In this document: positions 40,050-49,156 of the stretch, in pieces
Numbering within the stretch: position 1 is the first letter of the stretch
Layout: each line of letters starts with the position of its first letter
Origin: JBBRHQ01 sp963840235
Lineage (GTDB): Bacteria > Actinomycetota > Thermoleophilia > Solirubrobacterales > 70-9
Direction: 5' to 3'
Length of the DNA stretch: 64,000 nt
NCBI GenBank assembly: GCA_963840235.1
Contig: CAWIYC010000005.1
Coordinates: 1 to 64,000 of the forward strand
Position numbers and translations under genes: made by a program
The notes under the pieces: model-generated
The model's database searches: none
Seen by the model: only the letters and a program-made list of their open reading frames with translations
What the model was told of the DNA's origin: nothing

Positions 40050-41651
40050 ATGACGAAGGAGCCTCAATTGACCCAGGACCCGAGACCATCCTCCTACGAG
40101 CAGGCCTGCGCCGGGCACGAGTGGCGGGTGCCCGAGCGCTACAACATCGCCGCCGACGTCTGCGACAGGCACCCGCGGGAGAAGCCGGCGATGGTCTGGG
40201 AGCGCTTCGACGGCGCATCGAGGGAGCTGAGCTGGGGCGAGATGCAGGACCTTGCCAACCGGGCCGCGCACCTGCTGCGCGAGCGCGGCGTCGAGCGCGG
40301 CGACCGGGTCGCCGTCGTCCTCCCTCCCACCCCGGAGGCCGCCGCGGTCTTCTTCGCCACCTGGAAGCTGGGGGCGATCCTGCTCTCGATGTCGGTCCTC
40401 TACGGCGACGAGGGCATCGCCCACCGGCTCGAGGACTCGGCCCCGAAGCTGCTGGTCACCGACGCCGCCAACGCCGGGCGCTTCGCCTCGGCGCCGGTGG
40501 AGCAGACGCTGGTGCTGGACGAGGTCCGGCTCGCCGACCATCCCGCCGACCCCGTCTGCGAGGACACCGCCGCCGACGACCCGGCCCAGCTCTACTACAC
40601 CTCGGGCACCACCGGCATGGCGAAGGGAATCGTCCACGCCCACCGCTACATCCTCGCCCACGAGGAGTTCGTCTACTGCCACGACATCCGCGACGGCGAG
40701 AGCTTCCACGGCATGGGCGAGTGGGCCTGGGCCGCCGGGATCTCCCCCCTGCTCGGCCCCTGGCGGCTGGGCGCGACCCAGTTCGTCTACCAGCGCGAGG
40801 GGGGCTTCGACCCCGCCCGCCAGCTCGACTTCCTCTCCCGCCACGGGGTCGAGAACGTGTTCACGACCCCGACGGCGATGCGGGCGATGATGGCGATCCC
40901 CGACGCCGGCGGCCGCTACCCGCAGAAGTTCCGGATCGTCTGCTCGGCGGGCGAGCCGCTCAACCCGGAGGCGATCCGCTGGTTCCGCGAGCAGTACGGG
41001 ATCACGGTGCTCGACTACTACGGGCTGACCGAGTCCTACCCGCTCTGCGCCAACTTCCCCTTCATGGAGGTGCGCGAGGGCTCGATGGGCCGGACGATGC
41101 CGGGCTGGGACGTGCAGATCCTCGACGAGGACGAGAACCCGGTGGCCCGCGGCGAGCGCGGCGAGATCTGCCTGCGGGCGCGCTCGAACCCGCACTATCC
41201 GCTCGGCTACTGGGGGCTGCCGGAGGCCGGCGAGGAGGCCTTCGGCGGCGATTGGTTCCACACCAAGGACGCGGCGGCGATGGACGAGGACGGCTACGTC
41301 TGGTACGCGGGCCGCGCCGACGACGTGATCATCGCCGCCGGCTACCGGATCGGGCCCTTCGAGGTCGAGTCCGTCTGCATCGAGCACCCGGCGGTGCAGG
41401 AGGCCGCCGCGGTCGCCTCGCCCGACGAGCTGCGCGGGAACGTGGTCAAGGCCTTCATCGTCCTCGCCGACGGCCACCTGCCCTCGGAGGAGCTCGCCGG
41501 CGAGATCAAGTCCTTCGTCCGCGAGCGACTGAGCGCCTACGCCTACCCCCGCCGGATCGAGTTCACCGAGGAGCTGCCGAAGACCCTGACCGGGAAGATC
41601 AGGCGGATCGAGCTGCGCGAGGCCGAGAAGCAGGCCGCCCGGGAGAGCTGA
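40050..41651 (+). CDS. AMP-forming acyl-CoA synthetase
   Basis: 533 residues from ATG 40050; an in-frame ATG at 40119 is unlikely. AMP-binding motifs: 'LYYTSGTTGMAKGIVHAHRY' (P-loop A3), 'VLDYYGLTESYPLCANF' (A5), 'WFHTKDAAAMDEDGYVWYAG' (A7) with 'RADDVIIAAGYRIGPFEVES' (A8) and the Lys of A10 in 'PKTLTGKIRRIELRE'. Full length for medium-chain acyl-CoA synthetases. It activates a carboxylate to an acyl-AMP, then acyl-CoA. The stop overlaps the downstream hydrolase (TGATG), so the pair is translated together. Confidence 0.9.
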   Translation: MTKEPQLTQDPRPSSYEQACAGHEWRVPERYNIAADVCDRHPREKPAMVWERFDGASRELSWGEMQDLANRAAHLLRERGVERGDRVAVVLPPTPEAAAVFFATWKLGAILLSMSVLYGDEGIAHRLEDSAPKLLVTDAANAGRFASAPVEQTLVLDEVRLADHPADPVCEDTAADDPAQLYYTSGTTGMAKGIVHAHRYILAHEEFVYCHDIRDGESFHGMGEWAWAAGISPLLGPWRLGATQFVYQREGGFDPARQLDFLSRHGVENVFTTPTAMRAMMAIPDAGGRYPQKFRIVCSAGEPLNPEAIRWFREQYGITVLDYYGLTESYPLCANFPFMEVREGSMGRTMPGWDVQILDEDENPVARGERGEICLRARSNPHYPLGYWGLPEAGEEAFGGDWFHTKDAAAMDEDGYVWYAGRADDVIIAAGYRIGPFEVESVCIEHPAVQEAAAVASPDELRGNVVKAFIVLADGHLPSEELAGEIKSFVRERLSAYAYPRRIEFTEELPKTLTGKIRRIELREAEKQAARES

Positions 41652-42532
41652 TGGAGATCCGCCGGCTCGAGGTCAGCTGCCCGGACGGCCGCCGGCTCGA
41701 CGTCGAGCTGGCCGGACCCGAGGAGGGCGAGTTGCTCGTCTTCCACAACGGCACCCCCCTTGCCGGCATGGTCTACGCGCCGATGGTCGCGGCGGGAGCC
41801 GAGCGCGGAATCCGCCACCTCACCTACTCGCGCCCGGGGTATGGAGACTCCGACCGGGCCGACGGCCGAAGCGTCGCCGACTGCGCCGCCGACGTCGAGG
41901 CGATCGTCGAGGAGCTCGGGGTCGATCGCTTCTACACAGCCGGACTCTCGGGCGGCGGCCCGCACGCGCTGGCCACTGCGGCGCGCCTGGGCGAGCGGGT
42001 GATCGCGGCCGCCTCCCTCGCCGGGGTCGCCCCGCACAACGCCGACGACCTCGACTGGCTCGAGGGCATGGGCCAGGAGAACCACGACGAGTTCGGCGCC
42101 GCCTTCGCCGGGGCTCGCGAGCTGGAGGAGTACCTGGCCGACGAGGCCGAGGGACTGCGATCGGTCGGCGGCGCCGAGATCGAGGCCGCCTTCGGCGATC
42201 TGGTCGGCGGCGCCGACCGGGCGGCGCTCACCGGCTCCTACGCGGAGTTCGTCGCCGAAAGCACCCGGACGGCGCTGCGCTCGGGGATCTGGGGCTGGTT
42301 CGACGACGACGTCGCCTTCATCAACGACTGGGGGATCGACCTCGGGGCGATCGAGGTCGGGGTGACCGTCTGGCAGGGAGCCGACGACCGGATGGTGCCG
42401 CTCGCCCACGGCAACTGGCTGGCGGCCCATGTCGCCGGTGCCAAGTCCCGGCTGCTCCCGCACGAGGGCCATCTCTCGCTGGTGCTGAACCGTTACGACG
42501 ACGTGCTCGACGACCTGCTCGCGGCGAGCTGA
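41651..42532 (+). CDS. Alpha/beta-fold hydrolase
   Basis: 293 residues from ATG 41651, coupled to the acyl-CoA synthetase. 'LLVFHNGTPLAGMVYAPMVA' (oxyanion loop), 'HLTYSRPGYGDSDRADG', the nucleophile elbow 'FYTAGLSGGGPHALATAARL' (GLSGGG, Ser), acid 'VWQGADDRMVPLAHG' and the last 'LLPHEGHLSLVL' (His). The helical cap lies between ~150 and 235. The substrate is unknown; with the synthetase it may act on acyl esters. Confidence 0.87.
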   Translation: MEIRRLEVSCPDGRRLDVELAGPEEGELLVFHNGTPLAGMVYAPMVAAGAERGIRHLTYSRPGYGDSDRADGRSVADCAADVEAIVEELGVDRFYTAGLSGGGPHALATAARLGERVIAAASLAGVAPHNADDLDWLEGMGQENHDEFGAAFAGARELEEYLADEAEGLRSVGGAEIEAAFGDLVGGADRAALTGSYAEFVAESTRTALRSGIWGWFDDDVAFINDWGIDLGAIEVGVTVWQGADDRMVPLAHGNWLAAHVAGAKSRLLPHEGHLSLVLNRYDDVLDDLLAAS

Positions 42533-42619
42533 CGCTCCCGGGGATTACCGGGTTTCGGGGAAGGGGGCCGGCGAAACGTCCTCGCTACCGTCTGCTGTCA
42601 GCGAAAAAAAGGAGGAGGG

Positions 42620-43021
42620 ATGCTTTTCGGACAGGAGCACGTCGACCGCTACCGCGCGACTGACGGCGAGGAAGGCCACGACTGGAACGGGAGCCAGACG
42701 CTGATCCTGACCACGACCGGACGCAAGTCGGGGGAGCGCCGCGACAATCCGCTGATCTACGGCCGCAGCGGCGACGATTACCTGGTGGTGGCCTCGATGG
42801 GTGGCTCGCCGAAACCGCCCGCGTGGTATCTCAACCTGGTCGAGGACCCCGAGACCGAGATCCAGGTCTGGGGTGAGCGGCTCCACACCCGGGCCCGCAC
42901 CGCGTCCGCGGAGGAGAAGCCGGAGATGTGGAGGGAGATGACCTCCCACTGGCCCGCCTACGACGACTACCAGAAGAAGACCGACCGGGAGATACCGGTC
43001 GTCGTCCTCGAGCCCGTTTGA
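42620..43021 (+). CDS. Deazaflavin (F420)-dependent nitroreductase-like protein
   Basis: 133 residues from ATG 42620, with AAAGGAGGAG just upstream. 'LILTTTGRKSGERRDNPLIY', 'DDYLVVASMGGSPKPPAWYL' and 'VQVWGERLHTRAR'-like 'IQVWGERLHTRARTASAEEK' form the Ddn/DDN-type F420-binding split barrel ('TTGRKSG' and 'ASxGGxPKxPxWYxNL'). It uses reduced F420 to reduce quinones or nitro groups. This indicates the host makes F420, as actinobacteria do. Confidence 0.9.
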   Translation: MLFGQEHVDRYRATDGEEGHDWNGSQTLILTTTGRKSGERRDNPLIYGRSGDDYLVVASMGGSPKPPAWYLNLVEDPETEIQVWGERLHTRARTASAEEKPEMWREMTSHWPAYDDYQKKTDREIPVVVLEPV

Positions 43022-43126
43022 GGCCCCGAGTGCGCCCGATCTCGGGCAGCGCGCTGGCGGCACCCGGCAGCTTCCGCGTGACCGAGGGGAAAACCGCTTC
43101 GAGGAGCGCATGCCCGACTGATTTCT

Positions 43127-43537
43127 TCAGCTGACAGCCGGCGGCGGCAGCTCGAGGCTGCGGGTCCGCACCGGCTCGATCACGATCCTGAACCGGCGTT
43201 CATCCTTCGAGGGCGCGTAGTCGTAGGGACGACCCTCGTATATCTGGGAGAGGCTGTCCATGTGGGCGTGACCCTCGTCGGGCTCGATTGACACCACCCG
43301 GCCGTCGATGCCGACGTGACGGAGGATGTTGGCCGTATCGACGACGACCAGCGAGACCCGGGGGTCGCGGCGGATGTTCTCCAGCCAGCGGCAATCGGTG
43401 GCGTTGACGGTGACCATCTCTCCTTCCGGCGCGCACCAGACGACCACCCCGTAGGGGGCCCCGTCAGGTCGCAGCGTCGTCAGGCAGCAGGGGTAGGGGC
43501 CCTCGAGCAGCTCGGCGACGAGGTCGGCTCGGGCCAT
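43127..43537 (-). CDS. Pyridoxamine 5'-phosphate oxidase-family protein
   Basis: 136 residues from ATG 43537. 'ELLEGPYPCCLTTLRPDGAP' and 'VVVWCAPEGEMVTVNATDC' followed by 'RRDPRVSLVVVDTANILRHV' match the FMN/F420-binding split-barrel family. Similar proteins of this size are often F420-dependent reductases ('TIGR03618/PPOX class'); whether FMN or F420 is bound here is not known. It is on the opposite strand to the Ddn-like gene, downstream of the FAD oxidase. Confidence 0.85.
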   Translation of the reverse strand: MARADLVAELLEGPYPCCLTTLRPDGAPYGVVVWCAPEGEMVTVNATDCRWLENIRRDPRVSLVVVDTANILRHVGIDGRVVSIEPDEGHAHMDSLSQIYEGRPYDYAPSKDERRFRIVIEPVRTRSLELPPPAVS

Positions 43538-43577
43538 CCCGCCGGGCTCAGGCCACCCGGCTGCCGGGACCCGGCAT

Positions 43578-44945
43578 TCAGGCGACCGCCAGGTCGTGGT
43601 TGGCCTGGAACATCCCGTCGGGGTCGACCTTGGCCCGCACCTGCAGCAGACGCGCGTGGGCGTCGGACTCGTAGTAGTCGGCGCAGTCGCCGGGTTTCTC
43701 GGCGAAGTTGTAGTAGCGGCGCTCCCCGGCCCAGGGCTCCATCGCCTCGCGCACCCTGACGGCGTGCTCGCTCACCGCCCTGGCGCCGTCCGGGTCCATT
43801 GCCATGCCGAGCGCGAACATGCAGAAGGGGTCGGTCAGGGCCCCGATGGCGCCCGGGGTCTCGGGCTGGCGGGCGATCGCCCCACCGAACTGGCGGAACT
43901 CGGCGAAGATCAGCGGCGATCCCGATCCCGGGCCCGAGATGCCGACGAAGGCCTCGACCGCCTCCGGCGGAAGCTCCCGCAGCATGCAGTGGTCGCTGAC
44001 CGCCGGGGTCGGCTCCTCGGGGTCGCCGTGGACCTGGACCAGCCCGGGAGTGGGCATTGTCTGCCACATGTCCATCTCCGGCTCGAGCTCCCGGAACGGG
44101 CGCAGCGCCTCCTCGGACTCGGCGGCGCTGCCGCAGTGGCCGCCGTCGATCATCACCAGGTTGCGGCCGCGGAGGAACTCGGGGACGTCGGGGATCGGCG
44201 GGAACTGGAGGATGCGGGCGGAGGTGGTGATCTCATCCGGCGCTCCCGGGGCCCACTCGGCCCAGCGCTTCAGCACCTCCTCGCTCCGCTCCCAGGGCCA
44301 GGCCAGCATCCCGGCGTGGACCTCGGCCACCGGGATCAGGTCGAACTCGATCGCGGTGACCACGCCGAAGTTTCCGCCACCGCCGCGCAGCGCCCAGAAG
44401 AGGTCGCCGTCGGTCTCGGCGTCGGCGCGGACCAGCTCGCCGTCGGCGGTGACCAGCTCGACCGCGGTCAGCGCGTTCGCCTGGATCCCGTGCTTGCGCC
44501 CGAGCCAGCCGATGCCGCCGCCGAGGGTGTAGCCGACGATGCCGACGTCGGGGGAGGAGCCGCAGAGCCCCGCCCTGCCGTGCTCGGCGGCCGCGTTCAT
44601 GACGTCGCGCGAGAGGGCGCCGGCGAGGGCCCGGGCGCGGCCGGTGCCGGGGTCGACCTCGACGCCGGTCATGTCCTCCGTCTTGACCAGGATCGTCTCC
44701 GAGAGGTCCGCCATCGGGCCGGCGCCGTGGCCGGTTCCCTGGGCGGCGATCCGCAGCCCGGCCTCGCGGGCGAAGTTGACGATCGCGCGAACATCGTCGG
44801 CGTCGGCGGGGAAGGCGACCGCAGCCGGATGCTGGTCGGCGATCAGGGCCCATGGCAGGCGGTCGGCCTCGTATCCGTCGTCGCCGGCCGCGCTCACCCG
44901 GCCCTTGATCTGCCCGCTCAACCCGCCGAAATCGGTCTCGCTCAT
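43578..44945 (-). CDS. FAD-binding oxidoreductase (BBE-like)
   Basis: 455 residues from ATG 44945. The PCMH FAD domain: 'HPAAVAFPADADDVRAIVNF', 'IAAQGTGHGAGPMADLSETI', 'CGSSPDVGIVGYTLGGGIGW' and 'FWALRGGGGNFGVVTAIEFD'. The C-terminal 'YYNFAEKPGDCADYYESDAH' and 'ARLLQVRAKVDPDGMFQANH' is the BBE tail. The covalent-FAD His in 'GTGHGAG' is present; the second attachment Cys is not clear. It oxidises alcohols, sugars or alkaloid-like substrates; the specificity is unknown. Confidence 0.9.
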   Translation of the reverse strand: MSETDFGGLSGQIKGRVSAAGDDGYEADRLPWALIADQHPAAVAFPADADDVRAIVNFAREAGLRIAAQGTGHGAGPMADLSETILVKTEDMTGVEVDPGTGRARALAGALSRDVMNAAAEHGRAGLCGSSPDVGIVGYTLGGGIGWLGRKHGIQANALTAVELVTADGELVRADAETDGDLFWALRGGGGNFGVVTAIEFDLIPVAEVHAGMLAWPWERSEEVLKRWAEWAPGAPDEITTSARILQFPPIPDVPEFLRGRNLVMIDGGHCGSAAESEEALRPFRELEPEMDMWQTMPTPGLVQVHGDPEEPTPAVSDHCMLRELPPEAVEAFVGISGPGSGSPLIFAEFRQFGGAIARQPETPGAIGALTDPFCMFALGMAMDPDGARAVSEHAVRVREAMEPWAGERRYYNFAEKPGDCADYYESDAHARLLQVRAKVDPDGMFQANHDLAVA

Positions 44946-45025
44946 CCCAACCCTTTCTTTCCCTTGTGATCGCCGGAGCGGTTGACTTTATATCGCCATT
45001 CCCAATCGCCAGATAACCTCGCCGG

Positions 45026-45584
45026 GTGGCCCGCCTGCCCTACGCCGACCCCGAGGCCGCCTCGGCCCCGACCCGCGAGGCGCTGGAGGCGCTGCCGCCG
45101 CTGAACATCTTCCGCATGCTGGCCAACGCCGACAGCGCCTTCCGGCCCTGGCTGCGCTGGGGTGCGGCGCTGCTCGGCCAGCTCGAGCTCGACCCGGTCC
45201 TGCGCGAGCTGGCGATCCTCCGGGTCGCCCGCCTGACCCCGCACGCCGAGTACGAGTGGGTCCAGCACGTGCCGATCTTCGAGGCGGTCGGCGGTCGCAG
45301 CGAGCAGGTTGCGGCGCTCGAGCGCGACGACGACGAGGCCGATTGCTTCAGCGCCGAGGAGCGGGCGATCATCGCCTTCACCACCGAGGTCGTCCGCGAT
45401 GCCCGCGCCGGCGATGAGTCCTTCGCCGCCGTCTCCGCCTTCCTCGGGCCGCGAGAGATCGTCGAGCTGCTGATGGTGATCGGCAACTACATGCTGGTGG
45501 CGCGGGTGATGGCGACGACCGAGATCGAGATCGACCCACCCGGCCGGGGCGGAGGGCCTGCGGGTCGTTTCCGGCCAGGGCTAG
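45026..45584 (+). pseudogene. Carboxymuconolactone decarboxylase-family protein, frameshift near the end
   Basis: Starts GTG 45026 ('VARLPYADPEAASAPTREAL'). The core 'LAILRVARLTPHAEYEWVQH', 'EERAIIAFTTEVVRDAR' and 'LGPREIVELLMVIGNYMLVA' is that of CMD proteins lacking the C-x-x-C (Tyr-Glu-Trp in its place). Near 45545 a one-base change would restore 'PPAGAEGLRVVSGQG' and a TAG at 45582-45584, the expected end. In the sequence as given, the frame runs on into the next gene, creating an apparent fusion. Activity is unknown. Confidence 0.7.
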
Positions 45585-45604
45585 GCCGCCTCGAAGGGAC
45601 ATGG

Positions 45605-45946
45605 ATGTCTGCCGATGACCGTTTGAAGACGGTGCGCCGCTGCTACGGGGCCTACGAGAGCGGCGATCGGAGCGCCGTCGAGGAGAGTCTCACCGCCGAC
45701 TTCACCTTCTCCAGCCCGGCCGACGTCGGGATCGACCGCGCCAGGTACTTCGAGCGCTGCTGGCCCAACTCCGAGCTGATCGAGGCCTTCGAGTTCAAGC
45801 GGATGATCGAGGCCGGGGACGAGGTCGTCGTCACCTACGAGAGCAGGAAGACCGACGGCAGCCGTTTTCGCAACACCGAGGTCCTCACCTTCCGGGGCGA
45901 GAAGATCTGCCGGGTGGAGGTCTACTTCGGGTGGAACCTCGAGTGA
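45605..45946 (+). CDS. SnoaL-like / NTF2-fold protein
   Basis: 113 residues from ATG 45605 ('MSADDRLKTVRRCYGAYESG'). 'RSAVEESLTADFTFSSPADV', 'YFERCWPNSELIEAFEFKRM' and 'EDEVVVTYESRK'-like 'GDEVVVTYESRKTDGSRFRN' give the full small alpha+beta barrel. Similar proteins are small-ligand binding or isomerase domains. The given frame is open upstream and merges with the CMD gene, which I read as a frameshift artefact rather than a fusion protein. Confidence 0.75.
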   Translation: MSADDRLKTVRRCYGAYESGDRSAVEESLTADFTFSSPADVGIDRARYFERCWPNSELIEAFEFKRMIEAGDEVVVTYESRKTDGSRFRNTEVLTFRGEKICRVEVYFGWNLE

Positions 45947-45978
45947 GCGTCCGGCCCAGGCGTCACTGAGGGCGGCCT

Positions 45979-46908
45979 TCAGATGTCGCTGACGCTGAGC
46001 GAGAAGGCCGCCCCGAAGTCCTCGCCCGGTTCGATCAGCGGCAGGTCGAGCCCACCGGTGATCAGGGCGTTGGTCGGGGCGGTCATCGGCTCGAAGGCGA
46101 TCACCTCGTCGTCGGCCGGGGCGTAGACCTGGGAGTAGGCGTAGCCGGCGCCGAGGGCCAGCTCGAGCCGGCGCCCGCCGCCGGAGAGGGCGAAGGCCTG
46201 CCCGGCCGGTGGGGCGTCGAAGGCGTCGTCGAAGGTGCGCTCGCCGAGCCGGCCGGGCTCGATCCGCAGCGGCTCGCGCTCTCCGGTCGGCAGCATCTGC
46301 CCGTCGAGCAGGAGCCGCTCGCCGACCGGGATCTCGACCTCCCAGTCGGCGCGCTCGACCCCGGGAAGGCGGAGATAGGGGTGAAAGCCGAAGGAGATCG
46401 GGACCGGCACGGACCCGGCGGCGCTGACTGTGACCGCGATCGTCAGGGTCGGGCCCTCCAGGCTCGCCTCCAGCAGCAGGGTGTGGGGGAAGGGGAAGGC
46501 GTCCATCAGCCCCGGCTGCGCGGTGAAGTCGAAGGCCGCCTCGATCACGCCGCCGTCGCCGGCCGAGTCGTGGCGCAGGACCTCCCAGCCGCCGGCGGCC
46601 GCCAGCAGGCCGTGGATCGGGAGGCCGTGCTCGTCGGTATTCGGGGGCGGCTCGGCGGCGCCCAGGTCCACCTCCGCACCGGCGCACTCGAACCGCGTCG
46701 CCCCGAGCCGGTTGGCCCAGGGGTGAAGCAGCGGGATCCCCATCGTCGAGCGCTCGGCGACGTAGGCATCGAGTCCGCCGCGCTGACCAAGCAGCTGCTC
46801 GCCGCGATGCCGCAGCGAGCTGCAGACCATCCCGGCGGCAGGAACGAACTCGGCCTCCAGGCTGCCGCTGGACAACTCCAACACCTTCACCCCCCAACCC
46901 TTCCACAA
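45979..46908 (-). CDS. Aldose 1-epimerase-family protein
   Basis: 309 residues from ATG 46908; GTG 46887 is a possible start. 'HPWANRLGATRFECAG' and 'HGLPIHGLLAAAGGWEVLRH', then 'SFGFHPYLRLPG' supply the conserved His residues, and 'ALGAGYAYSQVYAP' with 'VIAFEPMTAPTNALITGG' supplies the catalytic Glu (EPMT). These are the mutarotase (galactose mutarotase-like) signatures. It interconverts sugar anomers; the substrate may differ from galactose. Confidence 0.9.
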   Translation of the reverse strand: MWKGWGVKVLELSSGSLEAEFVPAAGMVCSSLRHRGEQLLGQRGGLDAYVAERSTMGIPLLHPWANRLGATRFECAGAEVDLGAAEPPPNTDEHGLPIHGLLAAAGGWEVLRHDSAGDGGVIEAAFDFTAQPGLMDAFPFPHTLLLEASLEGPTLTIAVTVSAAGSVPVPISFGFHPYLRLPGVERADWEVEIPVGERLLLDGQMLPTGEREPLRIEPGRLGERTFDDAFDAPPAGQAFALSGGGRRLELALGAGYAYSQVYAPADDEVIAFEPMTAPTNALITGGLDLPLIEPGEDFGAAFSLSVSDI

Positions 46909-46932
46909 CTCGCCGGGCCGAACTCAACGTTT

Positions 46933-46949
46933 CGTGCCCAATGGGCACG
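46933..46949. repeat. Palindrome CGTGCCC-AAT-GGGCACG
   Basis: A 7-bp perfect inverted repeat in the gap between the epimerase and RecD-like genes. The surrounding 50 nt resemble the copy at 30855-30877 (GGGCCGA, then TTTCGTGCCCA, then CACGGAAA), so a dispersed repeat is possible. Confidence 0.4.
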
Positions 46950-47032
46950 GAAAGTGAATTTCGGCCGCGTCTTCGGCCGCCGCTCGCGCTGGGTCTACAT
47001 GGGCGACGGGGGCGAGCCCTAATCTCGGAGGA

Positions 47033-49156
47033 GTGAGCGCGGCACAGACCCAGACGACACTCGCCACCGGCGCCTTCGAGGGGATCGTCGGGGTCCGGCA
47101 CGAGATCTACCGCTCCGAGGACGACGGCTACGCCGTGCTCGAGGTGATCTGCGAGGAGAGCGGCGACGAGTTCACCGTGATCGGCCCGGTCGGTCATCTC
47201 AAGGCCGGCGACCGGGCCGAGGTCAGGGGCGAGTGGCAGGAGCACTCACGCTACGGCCCCCAGGTCAGGGCCTCAGGGGCGAAGCCGATCGACCCCGCCG
47301 ACCGCGAGGGCCAGATCGCCTATCTGACCTCGCTGCGCAATATCGGCCCCGCCCGCGCCGAGCGCCTGCGCGACGACTATGGCGCCGCCGTGCTCGACGC
47401 GATCGCCGCCGACCCGGCCGGGACCTTCAGGGCGCTGAGCGGAGTCAGCGAGAAGCAGGCCGAGGCGGCCGCCGAGTCCTGGTACGCGAGCCGCGCCGTC
47501 CGCGACCTCCACGTCCGCCTCGCCCCCCACGGCCTCGCCCACCTGGCGGCGCCGATCCACGCCCGCTACGGCGCCGATGCGATGCGGGTCCTGCACGAGG
47601 ACCCCTACAGCCTGACCGAGGTGGACGGGGTCGGGTTCGCCCGCGCCGACGCGATCGCGCTCGCAGCCGACGTCCCGCCGGAGTCCGACCGCCGCGCCCA
47701 GGCCGCCGGCGCCTACGTCCTGGGCGAGGCCGAGCGCCAGGGCCACACCTATCTGCCGGTCGCGGAGCTGCGCCGCCGCGCGGCCGAGTTGCTCGGCACC
47801 GACCCCGACCCCGACGTCCTCGTCTCGGCACCGGGGCTCCTGCTCGAGGAGGGCCGCGTCTACCGTGAGCCCACGCACGCCTCCGAGCTGCGTTGCGCGG
47901 AGACGCTGCGGGCCCGGGCAGCCGCCCCCGCCCAGATCGAGCACTCGCCCGGCGCCGAGCCTCGCGACGGCCTCACCGCCGAGCAGTGGGAGGCGGTCCG
48001 CGGCGCCTTCGCCTCCCGCCTCTCGGTGATCACCGGCGGCCCCGGGGTAGGCAAGACCGTCTGCACCCGGGCGATCGTCGCCGAGGCTGCCGCGGCCGGG
48101 ATCAAGGTCGCCCTCTGCGCCCCCACCGGCCGCGCCGCTCGCCGGCTCGAGGACGCAACCGGCCACAGCGCGATGACGATCCACCGGATGATCGAGTGGA
48201 TGCCCGGGCGCGAGCCGCGCTTCCGGGCGGGCCATCCCCTCCCGGCCGAGCTGGTGATCGTCGACGAGTCCTCGATGCTGAACCTGCGCCTGGCCGAGGT
48301 GCTGCTGGGGGCGCTGGCCGAGTCCACCCACGTCGTCTTCGTCGGCGACGCGGACCAGCTGCCCCCGATCGGCGCCGGCAAGCCCTTCGACGACCTGATC
48401 GCCTCCGGGATCGTCCCCGTCACCCGCCTGCTCCACATCTTCCGCCAGGCGGCCCGCTCGATGATCACCACCGCCGCCCACGCGATCAACGAGGGCCGGG
48501 TGCCGGAGCTCGAGCCCGAGCCCGGGCAGGAGCGCGACTTCTTCTTCCTCGACCGCCCGGCGCCTGAGCGGGCGCTCGAGGCGGTTGTCGAGGTCGTCTC
48601 CGAGCGGGTCGCCGAGGGCCTCGGCTTCGACCCGATCCGCGAGGTCCAGGTGCTGGCGCCGATGTACCGGACCGCGGTCGGTATCGACGCCCTCAACGAG
48701 CGCCTGAAGCAGAGGCTGAACCCCGACGGGGAGCCGGCGCTGAACGAGCGCTTCCGGGTCGGCGACCGCCTGATCCAGACCCGCAACTCACACGAGCTGG
48801 GGCTGATGAACGGCTCGATCTGCTTCCTCGTCTCCGACGACCCGGACGAGGAGGCGATCGTGGTCGAGACCGACGACGGCGGCTCGCTCGTGATCCCCTA
48901 CGAGGAGACCGCGACCCTGCGCCTCGCCTACGCGATCTCGGTCCACAAGTCGCAGGGCTGCGAGGTGCCGGTTGTCGTCTGCGTCTGCCACCGCTCGCAC
49001 TCGCGGATGCTGACCCGGCCCCTCCTCTATACCGCGATCACGCGTGCGAAGAGCGCCTGTGTCCTCGTCGGCGATCCGAGCGCGCTGGCGATGGCGGTGA
49101 AGCGCGACGATGGTGGCCGGCGACACTCCGGGCTGACGGAGCGGCTGGCGGCCTAG
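47033..49156 (+). CDS. RecD2-type ATP-dependent DNA helicase
   Basis: 707 residues from GTG 47033, with CGGAGGAG upstream. The N-terminal OB-like and helix-hairpin-helix region ('LTSLRNIGPARAERLRDDYG') precedes the helicase: Walker A 'VITGGPGVGKTVCTRAIVAE', 'LCAPTGRAARRLEDATG', Walker B 'ELVIVDESSMLNLRLAEVLL', 'VVFVGDADQLPPIGAGKPF', and C-terminal 'ISVHKSQGCEVPVVVC' and 'TRPLLYTAITRAKSACVLVG'. Length and layout match RecD2, which works without RecBC in DNA repair. No RecB/C genes are near. The overlap with the acyltransferase gene is 4 nt, tail to tail. Confidence 0.92.
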   Translation: MSAAQTQTTLATGAFEGIVGVRHEIYRSEDDGYAVLEVICEESGDEFTVIGPVGHLKAGDRAEVRGEWQEHSRYGPQVRASGAKPIDPADREGQIAYLTSLRNIGPARAERLRDDYGAAVLDAIAADPAGTFRALSGVSEKQAEAAAESWYASRAVRDLHVRLAPHGLAHLAAPIHARYGADAMRVLHEDPYSLTEVDGVGFARADAIALAADVPPESDRRAQAAGAYVLGEAERQGHTYLPVAELRRRAAELLGTDPDPDVLVSAPGLLLEEGRVYREPTHASELRCAETLRARAAAPAQIEHSPGAEPRDGLTAEQWEAVRGAFASRLSVITGGPGVGKTVCTRAIVAEAAAAGIKVALCAPTGRAARRLEDATGHSAMTIHRMIEWMPGREPRFRAGHPLPAELVIVDESSMLNLRLAEVLLGALAESTHVVFVGDADQLPPIGAGKPFDDLIASGIVPVTRLLHIFRQAARSMITTAAHAINEGRVPELEPEPGQERDFFFLDRPAPERALEAVVEVVSERVAEGLGFDPIREVQVLAPMYRTAVGIDALNERLKQRLNPDGEPALNERFRVGDRLIQTRNSHELGLMNGSICFLVSDDPDEEAIVVETDDGGSLVIPYEETATLRLAYAISVHKSQGCEVPVVVCVCHRSHSRMLTRPLLYTAITRAKSACVLVGDPSALAMAVKRDDGGRRHSGLTERLAA

